Source: Candidatus Magasanikbacteria bacterium CG10_big_fil_rev_8_21_14_0_10_36_16
GTDB taxonomy: Bacteria > Patescibacteriota > Patescibacteriia > Magasanikbacterales > UBA922
Assembly (NCBI GenBank): GCA_002773185.1
Contig: PFBU01000084.1
Coordinates: 31,922-38,378, forward strand
DNA length: 6,457 bases
Direction of reading: 5' to 3'
Position numbers and translations under genes: made by a program. Positions 1 to 4,553 of the stretch are shown here, in pieces. Each line of letters opens with the position of its first letter. Within the stretch, counting starts at the first letter, position 1. The notes under the pieces were generated by a model, which was not told where the DNA came from, made no database searches, and saw nothing but the letters and a program-made list of their open reading frames with translations.

Positions 1-681
1 TGATGGTACCATATTTACAACTGTCTCCAAACTGATATTTGCTGTACTCGTCACCGACCCTGGACCACTTGTGGCCATATTTCCTTGATCACCACCAGGA
101 AATGTTACCAAAAGGTTACCATTGATAGCAAAACCAGAATCACCGGGTTGTGGCACACTATTCTGGACAAACGGTGGTGTAGTATTGTTGTTCATATCAA
201 AATTCCCTGTCTGAAATGTAGTTACAACTGGATTTGCCAAATATTCAGCACTCAAATTGGCTGTACTTGTGGTAATTGTCAGAGTATACCAAGTCGAAGT
301 CGTGAGTGGTATATTGTCTGACATATGTTCACACATTATAGTACTACTACTTTCAACCAACATAGCACTAAGACAAAAATTAGGGCCAGTTGGAGCACCT
401 CCCTGAGTATTACCAGTATTTGCCTGCAAAATAACTGAAGTTGTTGATACAGTAGTCATGTCTAAAGGCCCATTGTCAAAATGAACAGCCACAAAAGTAC
501 TGATAGGTACATCTGTAGCACCATCTGGTATGCCACCATTTACAGATGGCGTAGGAGCTACAGCACGGGCAAACATTATTACACCAAACGATATCGCAAT
601 ACCTACAAAACTCGCCACACTAATCATAAGTGCAGTTCGTAGTAGATGCTGTTTAGAAAAAAAATTCTTTAAATAATTCAT
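1..681 (-). CDS. Exported Ig-like (Big_5/SbsA-type) repeat surface protein, 3' end cut by window edge
   Basis: The frame is open from an ATG at 681 to base 1 (227 codons, no stop), so the C-terminus is missing. Residues 1-16 are basic (MNYLKNFFSKQHLLR) and about 17-38 are hydrophobic. An Ala-Arg-Ala motif at 38-40 fits signal peptidase I cleavage before VAPTPSV. Residues about 43-158 look like one Ig-like domain of the Big_5/SbsA type: a proline-rich entry, 'PDGATDVPISTFVAVHFD', a 'PLDMTTVSTTSV' strand, a 'WYTLTI' strand, and a terminal 'VVTTFQTG'. Two cysteines (103 and 117) could form a disulfide. A second unit starts near 167 (TTPPFVQNSVPQPGDSGF) and is cut. Composition is rich in Thr, Ser, Val and Asn and poor in Lys, as in surface beta-sandwich proteins. 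Such domains occur in S-layer, adhesin and cell-wall proteins; the exact role here cannot be stated. No Shine-Dalgarno precedes the ATG, whose leader is almost only A and T. The domain call is by pattern, not search. Confidence 0.82.
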   Translation of the reverse strand, partial: MNYLKNFFSKQHLLRTALMISVASFVGIAISFGVIMFARAVAPTPSVNGGIPDGATDVPISTFVAVHFDNGPLDMTTVSTTSVILQANTGNTQGGAPTGPNFCLSAMLVESSSTIMCEHMSDNIPLTTSTWYTLTITTSTANLSAEYLANPVVTTFQTGNFDMNNNTTPPFVQNSVPQPGDSGFAINGNLLVTFPGGDQGNMATSGPGSVTSTANISLETVVNMVPS

Positions 682-725
682 AAAATTAAATAAATTAAAT
701 TAATATAATTAAAAATAAAATCCTA

Positions 726-778
726 TCTTACCACTACGTACCGACCATCTTTTTGAAAAAGAGAACACAGAGGTAAGA
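726..778 (-). other. Nested inverted repeat in the 5' leader of the Ig-like gene
   Basis: TCTTACC (726-732) is the exact complement of GGTAAGA (772-778). Inside lies a second inverted repeat, TCTTTTT-G-AAAAAGA (748-762). As minus-strand RNA this could form a 7-bp closing stem with an inner hairpin, about 45 bases upstream of the ATG at 681. It matches no riboswitch class that I recognise. A chance origin is possible because the inner arm is mostly A and T. Confidence 0.35.
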
Positions 779-789
779 CCAGATGAAAT

Positions 790-818
790 AAAAAAGAAGT
801 GATTAAAACAAACACTTC
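790..818 (-). terminator. Weak intrinsic terminator-like hairpin downstream of thrS
   Basis: Read on the minus strand, GAAGTG (818-813), an 11-base loop and CACTTC (801-796) are followed directly by six T's (795-790). The stem is only 6 bp with three G-C pairs, so it is weak. It could end the thrS transcript about 240 bases after the stop codon. It also lies just after a promoter candidate and could then act as an attenuator for the Ig-like gene. Confidence 0.35.
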
Positions 819-825
819 AAAAAGT

Positions 826-854
826 ATTTTAGAATATAATTTGTCCCCTCACAA
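826..854 (-). promoter_or_regulatory. Promoter candidate for the Ig-like protein gene
   Basis: On the minus strand TTGTGA (854-849) and TAAAAT (831-826) are separated by exactly 17 bases, a sigma-70-like layout. The predicted start near 819 would give a leader of about 140 bases containing the hairpin at 790-818 and the nested repeat at 726-778. In such A+T-rich DNA, matches of this quality also arise by chance. Confidence 0.3.
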
Positions 855-1055
855 ATATACATGCTAAAAAAATTATTTAATAAGACAATACTAGTATACA
901 TTATTTACTCGGATATGTTAATTTTTTGTATTTATTTATCCACAGGCTTTTTTATTTATAAATAAATTTTTACACAACACAAATTTCCAATAAAATTTTA
1001 TCTAACAAAAAACACCTCTTGAATGATTTTTTGTTCTCTGTTAATTGTTCGTTGC

Positions 1056-2900
1056 TTACGCTTTTCTCTCATCATTCTCACTTTTCACTTTCTTCACAAA
1101 ATCTTCTTTACTCATACTAATTTGTTCTTCTTGACCAAAGACTCTTATCTGCCAATCATCACCAACAAGTTCTTTGTCACCAACTACGACTGTATAAGGA
1201 ATTTTTTGTTTGGAAGCATTACGAATTTTCTTGCCAACTGTTTCATCAGCTTCATCAATACTAACCCGAAGACCCAGTTTTTCAAATTCTTCTACTAGTT
1301 TTTTAGCACCATCTACATGTTTTTCTGAAACTGGCACAAAATGAACTTGCACAGGGGCAAGCCAAACAGGAAAAGCCCCAGCATAATGCTCAATAAGTAC
1401 ACCCATGAATCTTTCAACAGAACCTAAGATGGCACGATGAAGCATCACTGGTCTTTGTTTTTCACCATTTTGATCAATATATTCAAGTTGAAAACGTTCT
1501 GGTAAATTGAAATCAAGCTGGACTGTAGCCAATTGCCAATAACGACCGATAGCATCTTTGGCACGAAAATCAATCTTTGGTCCATAAAAAGCAGCTTCAC
1601 CTTTTTCTTCCACAAATTCTAAATTTTCTTTTTTGAGAAAATTACGCAAAGATCCTTCAGCCAAATCCCATACTTCATCTGAACCAAGATATTTTTCTTT
1701 GTGTTCACCGTCACGCAAAGACAAATAAATAGACAAAGGCATACCAAAAGCTTTGTAAAAATCTTTGATAATACTCCAGATATTTCCTACTTCTTGTTCC
1801 ACTTGATCTAGGCGACAAAAAACATGGGCATCATCTTGAGTAATAGAACGTACGCGAGAAAGTCCTTGAAGTTGTCCTGTATTTTCATCACGGTAAACAG
1901 TAGTCACCTCACTCATACGAATCGGCATATCTTTGTAAGAACGAGGACGACTTGCAAAAATTTGAGTATGGTGAGGACAATTCATTGGCTTCATGACAAA
2001 TTCTTGATCAGTCTTACGACTGGAAACATGAAAAATATCGTCAGCAAATTTGTCCCAGTGACCAGAAGTTTTGTACAAATCAGACTTAGCAATATGAGGA
2101 ATCCAAACTCTAGCATAACCAAAGGGCTTCATCAGTGACCAAACAAAATCTTCCAAAACACGACGCATCACAGTCCCACGGTCAGTAAAAAGCGGAAGTC
2201 CAGGACCAACTAAATCTGAAAAAACAAACAAATCTAATTCTTGTCCAAGTTTACGATGATCACGTCTTTCTGCTTCTTCCAACATATGAAAATATTCAGC
2301 CATTTGTTCTTGGGTTTCAAAACAAACACCATAAACACGTTGCAATTGAGGATTGTTGGCATCACCTCGCCAGTAAGCACCAGCAATTTTTGTTAATTTG
2401 AAAGCCTTAATTTCTTTGGTACTTACCACATGAGGACCACGACACAAATCAACAAATTCACCAGTTTTATAAATTGAAACATTTTCCACTGAACCTCCTA
2501 CATCTTGCAATTCTTCTTCAGACATTTTGGTTGTGCCTCTTTCTTTCAAATCTTTTAGCAATGAAACTTTGTAATCTTGATTCATACTTTCAAAAAGACT
2601 AACAGCTTCGTCTATCGGCATCTCTTGTCTTTCAAAAGCCACGTCTTTATTTATGATTGACTGGGCTTTCTTCTGAATCTCTTTCAAATCAGCATCGCTA
2701 AGAGTAGCATCCAAATCTACATCATAAAAAAATCCGTTTTCTACGACTGGCCCCACCCCAAATTTCGCATTTGGATAAAGCTCTTTGATGGCAGCTGCCA
2801 CCACATGCGCACAAGAGTGACGCATCTTCTCTAAGTTGTTTTGTTCCATATGATTAATGTCATTCTGAGCGGAGCTAAGAATCTTTCTTGCCTCGTTCAT
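1056..2900 (-). CDS. thrS: Threonyl-tRNA synthetase, TGS domain absent
   Basis: Charges tRNA-Thr with threonine (class II aminoacyl-tRNA synthetase, cytosolic). The 614-residue product begins directly with the N2 editing domain: HSCAH (H28, H32) and CRGPH (C153, H157) give the HxxxH/CxxxH site that removes mischarged serine. The catalytic core follows at about 215-510, with motif 2 around YRDENTGQLQGLSRVRS (R337). The three zinc ligands are C308 (MNCPHH), H359 (QDDAHVF) and H488 (MLHRAILGS), and motif 3 ends at R497 (SVERF). The anticodon-binding domain is about 515-605. The N-terminal TGS domain of about 60 residues found in E. coli-type enzymes (about 640 residues) is missing, which is known in some lineages. 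The ATG at 2900 is the longest open start. However, codons 6-15 (KILSSAQNDI) are encoded by a dispersed hairpin repeat, and homology appears to begin at MEQNNLEKMRHS, so the ATG at 2849 may be the real start. Neither has a Shine-Dalgarno. Expression is controlled by the upstream T-box. Confidence 0.97.
   Translation of the reverse strand: MNEARKILSSAQNDINHMEQNNLEKMRHSCAHVVAAAIKELYPNAKFGVGPVVENGFFYDVDLDATLSDADLKEIQKKAQSIINKDVAFERQEMPIDEAVSLFESMNQDYKVSLLKDLKERGTTKMSEEELQDVGGSVENVSIYKTGEFVDLCRGPHVVSTKEIKAFKLTKIAGAYWRGDANNPQLQRVYGVCFETQEQMAEYFHMLEEAERRDHRKLGQELDLFVFSDLVGPGLPLFTDRGTVMRRVLEDFVWSLMKPFGYARVWIPHIAKSDLYKTSGHWDKFADDIFHVSSRKTDQEFVMKPMNCPHHTQIFASRPRSYKDMPIRMSEVTTVYRDENTGQLQGLSRVRSITQDDAHVFCRLDQVEQEVGNIWSIIKDFYKAFGMPLSIYLSLRDGEHKEKYLGSDEVWDLAEGSLRNFLKKENLEFVEEKGEAAFYGPKIDFRAKDAIGRYWQLATVQLDFNLPERFQLEYIDQNGEKQRPVMLHRAILGSVERFMGVLIEHYAGAFPVWLAPVQVHFVPVSEKHVDGAKKLVEEFEKLGLRVSIDEADETVGKKIRNASKQKIPYTVVVGDKELVGDDWQIRVFGQEEQISMSKEDFVKKVKSENDERKA
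2858..2884. repeat. Dispersed hairpin repeat (copy A) inside the 5' end of thrS
   Basis: On the plus strand the site reads TGTCATTCTGAGCGGAGC followed by TAAGAATCT. This resembles the palindromic intergenic element TGTCATTCTGAGCGAAGC...GAATCT known in many bacterial genomes. It folds as ATTCT/AGAAT, one mismatch, then GCGG-side AGC/GCT around a 3-base loop. It encodes residues 6-15 of the longest thrS frame (KILSSAQNDI), a peptide pattern that typically marks repeat-derived sequence. Confidence 0.65.
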
Positions 2901-2932
2901 TTTTGAATTAAAATTTAGTGAATTAAAAATGT

Positions 2933-3000
2933 TGTCATTTATGAAACCTGCCTGCCGGCAGGTAGGGATCCCTCTCCACCCAAGGCGGATCAGGATGACA
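2933..3000. repeat. Compound G+C-rich hairpin repeat (copy B) between T-box terminator and thrS
   Basis: The element is bounded by inverted TGTCAT (2933-2938) and ATGACA (2995-3000). It contains a near-perfect 20-bp palindrome CCTGCCTGCCGGCAGGTAGG (2947-2966) and a second hairpin: GATCC (2967-2971) with GGATC (2987-2991), enclosing TCCACC-CAA-GGCGGA (2975-2989). Read on the minus strand it starts TGTCATCCTGATCC, the same family as copy A but in opposite orientation. Its G+C content stands out sharply from the A+T-rich flanks, consistent with an inserted dispersed repeat. It would lie in the untranslated leader of thrS mRNA. Confidence 0.65.
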
Positions 3001-3007
3001 GAAAAAT

Positions 3008-3054
3008 AAAAAACCCCGATATCTAATCACAAAATTTGTAATCAAACATCGGGG
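3008..3054 (-). terminator. Intrinsic terminator of the thrS T-box leader
   Basis: On the minus strand CCCCGAT (3054-3048) pairs with ATCGGGG (3020-3014). The 27-base interior can itself pair (ACAAA with TTTGT), and six T's follow at once (3013-3008). The 5' arm shares CCCG (3053-3050) with the distal side of the antiterminator, so the two structures exclude each other. That is the switch geometry expected of a T-box. Confidence 0.9.
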
Positions 3055-3230
3055 CCGGAAATATTATTTCAGGCGGTTCCACCCGCAATTTTACTTTGTA
3101 AATTTTTCCGTAAAGCACGCTAGAATGGTACCATGTAGTCTTTGTTCCAAGAAAGCTTGCAGTCTAAGGCTTTCTCTCCCTATAAGAACTAGTGTCTGCT
3201 GGGCTATTTCTAACTCAACTACTATTAGCT
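3008..3230 (-). promoter_or_regulatory. T-box riboswitch (tRNA-Thr-sensing leader) of thrS
   Basis: The leader senses uncharged tRNA-Thr in cis. Reading the minus strand, a Stem I base is GUUAGAA (3214-3208) with UUCUAGC (3125-3119). The distal hairpin is AGAAAGC (3175-3169) with GCUUUCU (3156-3150), preceded by AGGGAG and carrying a CUGCAA loop segment like the conserved Stem I apex. GUUC (3189-3186) pairs with GAAC (3147-3144). A short Stem III is UUUAC (3114-3110) with GUAAA (3094-3090). The T-box core GCGGGUGGAACCGCC is at 3086-3072. The antiterminator forms as CGGG (3085-3082) with CCCG (3053-3050) and GCC (3074-3072) with GGC (3056-3054), around the bulge UGGAACC, with an inner GAAAU-AAU-AUUUC hairpin. 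It competes with the terminator at 3008-3054. Threonine codons ACU (3139), ACA (3136) and ACC (3129) lie in the specifier region; which one is read is unresolved. Bulge bases UGGA imply a tRNA-Thr ending UCCA. Its place directly before thrS fits exactly. Confidence 0.93.
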
Positions 3231-3236
3231 TAGAAC

Positions 3237-3265
3237 ATTTAATAAATCTTGTCAAATCTTGTCAA
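3237..3265 (-). promoter_or_regulatory. Promoter of the thrS T-box transcript, with tandem -35 elements
   Basis: On the minus strand a perfect TTGACA (3265-3260) is 17 bases from TTAAAT (3242-3237). It starts two bases after the stop codon of the upstream gene and puts the RNA start near 3230, just before Stem I. A second TTGACA (3255-3250) arises because the 10-mer TTTGACAAGA is repeated in tandem (3266-3247). The second copy would pair with the weaker TAAGCT (3232-3227) at 17 bases. Confidence 0.72.
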
Positions 3266-3266
3266 A
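3247..3266. repeat. Tandem duplication of TTTGACAAGA covering the thrS -35 element
   Basis: Two exact 10-bp copies (plus strand TCTTGTCAAA at 3247-3256 and 3257-3266) lie head to tail, shifted by about one helical turn. Each carries a consensus -35 hexamer on the minus strand. It may be a chance slippage product or a means of keeping two alternative promoters. Confidence 0.8.
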
Positions 3267-4409
3267 TTATTGTACTTGTCTAAGAGTAATATCCACGCGA
3301 CTAGCCACATGGGGCACTTCTCTATTCCAAACTGGATGAAAATTCATTTCTACACCAGTCACATGATTTAGCGCCATGACATAGCGACGTACTTCATCTT
3401 CGGTTTTACCAAAAAACATAATTTTTTGTAGCTCACGACTGTTTGGATCAAGATCAACTAAACCAGAATTAGTAACCGCAAGTTTGGCTGTGCCAGCTTG
3501 AAAATTGTATTGGTTCAAAACTACAGTCGGTTCTTCATTGGCAGATTGCAAGACTTCACTATTATCTACAATATGTTTTTCAAGCATATCTTTGGCATAA
3601 GTTTTTAATTTAGTGTCATCATAAAATACAGCAACCACAGTGGCTTTGCCAGTCAAATTGAAAGAACTAGTTTCTTCACCCAAAGTACCATCATTTTCAA
3701 AAGTATATTGTACGATATCAAACAAACCTTTTTTATCACTATTATTTTCTGACAAAATGTCTGAACCTTGTTTTTTCAAATCTGCCAACAGACTTTGTTC
3801 AGCTTTTGTTAAATCATCTTGGTTAAAAACACCAATAGTCTTGATACCACCAGTCATAGCTGTATCACTTTTGGCATAAATTATTTTTTGTTTTGTTTCA
3901 TTTAGTCCCGGAATAGTAAAAGTGCTGGTAGCAATGTTGCCACCTGTACCTTTTTGATCAGCATAGACCTCGGCTTTTATTTGTCCGTTAGCTGGTACCA
4001 CTACACCTGTTTTCAAATGAAACAAAATACCAGCTGGTGTCAAAAGACGAGTCTTCACTACCAAAGGTTGCGGAAGATTAGAATCATTTACCAAAGTTAC
4101 TTCTCCAGTTGCCAAATCTTCTTCGGTTTTATTGCCTTGTGGACTATAAGCTTTGGTAAATTCCACAAAAGTAGAAGTCACAAATCCTGGGACAATAGCT
4201 TCAACTTGATTTGGATCAATATCAATAGTAGTATTTATTTCCACAGGTTCGGCTTTGGTGATGATAGTAATTTGAGCTCTCTTTGACGACATAAAAATTA
4301 TTGAACCCAAAAGCACAATAGTAATAATCAAAAAAGTCAGGGCGACAAATTTGTAAAAACGAACTGGTTGATTGCTAGGAGAAGCAGAATTTATATTGGT
4401 ACTATCCAT
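3267..4409 (-). CDS. Single-pass membrane protein with extracytoplasmic beta-rich region (often labelled baseplate J-like in Patescibacteria)
   Basis: The 380-residue product has a polar N-terminus of about 18 residues, one transmembrane helix (about 20-40: YKFVALTFLIITIVLLGSII), a basic SSKR stop, then a long beta-rich domain presumably outside the membrane. The part from about 100 to 190 (TGEVTLVNDSNLPQPLVV, TRLLTPAGILFHL, VVVPANGQIKAEVYAD, then FTIPGL and AMTGG) resembles a segment I recall from conserved Patescibacterial proteins, some annotated as baseplate J-like. Residues 196-220 form a charged helix. The C-terminus (FFGKTEDEVRRYVMAL to VPHVASRVDITL) also fits that family. The real function is unknown to me. 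A role in the envelope or pilus is suggested only by the neighbouring pilB. No cysteines are present and no cleavable signal is evident, so it is probably an anchored protein. The start at 4409 is chosen because the only other nearby Met (residue 40) would remove the membrane helix. No Shine-Dalgarno is seen. Confidence 0.88.
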   Translation of the reverse strand: MDSTNINSASPSNQPVRFYKFVALTFLIITIVLLGSIIFMSSKRAQITIITKAEPVEINTTIDIDPNQVEAIVPGFVTSTFVEFTKAYSPQGNKTEEDLATGEVTLVNDSNLPQPLVVKTRLLTPAGILFHLKTGVVVPANGQIKAEVYADQKGTGGNIATSTFTIPGLNETKQKIIYAKSDTAMTGGIKTIGVFNQDDLTKAEQSLLADLKKQGSDILSENNSDKKGLFDIVQYTFENDGTLGEETSSFNLTGKATVVAVFYDDTKLKTYAKDMLEKHIVDNSEVLQSANEEPTVVLNQYNFQAGTAKLAVTNSGLVDLDPNSRELQKIMFFGKTEDEVRRYVMALNHVTGVEMNFHPVWNREVPHVASRVDITLRQVQ

Positions 4410-4456
4410 ATGAAAAATATTTTAGATTATAATTTTTTAATTTATAAAAAATAACT

Positions 4457-4484
4457 TTATTATGATTATAAACATCATTAATAA
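4457..4484. repeat. Inverted repeat overlapping the -10 box of the membrane-protein promoter
   Basis: TTATT-ATGAT (4457-4466) and ATCAT-T-AATAA (4474-4484) are complementary, with a one-base bulge and a 7-base loop (TATAAAC). The repeat covers the TATAAT box at 4465-4470, where a repressor site could lie. It is made almost only of A and T, so chance is a serious alternative. Confidence 0.3.
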
Positions 4485-4492
4485 TATTCCAA
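4465..4492 (-). promoter_or_regulatory. Promoter candidate for the 380-residue membrane protein gene
   Basis: On the minus strand TTGGAA (4492-4487) and a perfect TATAAT (4470-4465) are 16 bases apart. The predicted start near 4458 gives a leader of about 50 bases. A second TATAAT (4431-4426) lies closer to the ATG but lacks a good -35 hexamer. It suggests that the gene can be transcribed apart from pilB. Confidence 0.45.
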
Positions 4493-4532
4493 TCTACAGA
4501 CTTCAAATAACAATTTTATTTATGATTTCTAA

Positions 4533-4553
4533 TTTTTGATTTTTGATTTTTCA
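4533..4553. repeat. Short tandem repeat of TTTTTGA just after the pilB stop
   Basis: Three 7-bp units, TTTTTGA, TTTTTGA and TTTTTCA, directly abut the pilB stop codon (TTA at 4554-4556 on the plus strand). It is probably simple-sequence slippage in A+T-rich DNA. Confidence 0.6.

Larger units (their letters stand above)
682..1055. other. 374-bp A+T-rich non-coding gap between thrS and the Ig-like protein gene
   Basis: No convincing coding frame lies here. The gap holds a promoter candidate on the minus strand (826-854), a weak hairpin followed by six T's on the minus strand (790-818), a nested inverted repeat in the leader of the Ig-like gene (726-778), two DnaA-box-like 9-mers (936-944 and 968-976) flanking a 16-bp palindrome TTTATTTATAAATAAA (951-966), and a 12-bp palindrome ATAAAATTTTAT (990-1001). 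The region just after the thrS stop codon has no strong intrinsic terminator. Confidence 0.7.
4410..4553. other. 144-bp A+T-rich intergenic spacer
   Basis: The spacer separates pilB from the 380-residue membrane protein gene. It contains a promoter candidate, an A+T-only inverted repeat over its -10 box, and a 7-bp tandem repeat next to the pilB stop. No hairpin followed by a T-run is seen, so read-through from pilB remains possible. Confidence 0.6.

Noticed and set aside
85..321. Plus-strand 78-codon open frame near the left edge
   Set aside because: The opposite strand holds a 227-codon open frame with a signal peptide and Ig-like pattern, which explains this region better.
803..862. Short minus-strand frame of 19 codons starting at ATG 862
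   Set aside because: There is no ribosome binding site, no recognisable peptide pattern, and it overlaps the promoter and hairpin candidates. A chance frame is more likely.
1023..2138. Plus-strand open frames of 91 and 104 codons lying over thrS
   Set aside because: They are antisense shadows of a clearly conserved gene, and their predicted peptides show no domain pattern.
2933..3000. Transposon or insertion sequence end
   Set aside because: Inverted TGTCAT/ATGACA ends exist, but there is no transposase gene and no target duplication. The size fits a small dispersed palindromic repeat instead.
3008..3054. Stand-alone terminator for the 380-residue membrane protein gene
   Set aside because: It lies more than 200 bases past that stop, after a strong promoter, and its 5' arm is shared with a T-box antiterminator. 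It belongs to the thrS leader, although it may also stop read-through.
3071..3090. Plus-strand GGCGGTTCCACCCGC looks like a tRNA T-arm
   Set aside because: No D-arm, anticodon arm or acceptor stem can be formed around it. Its reverse complement is the T-box core, which explains it fully.
4533..4553. Possible CRISPR-like or functional tandem repeat
   Set aside because: The units are only 7 bp, nearly all T, and have no spacers. This is simple-sequence DNA.
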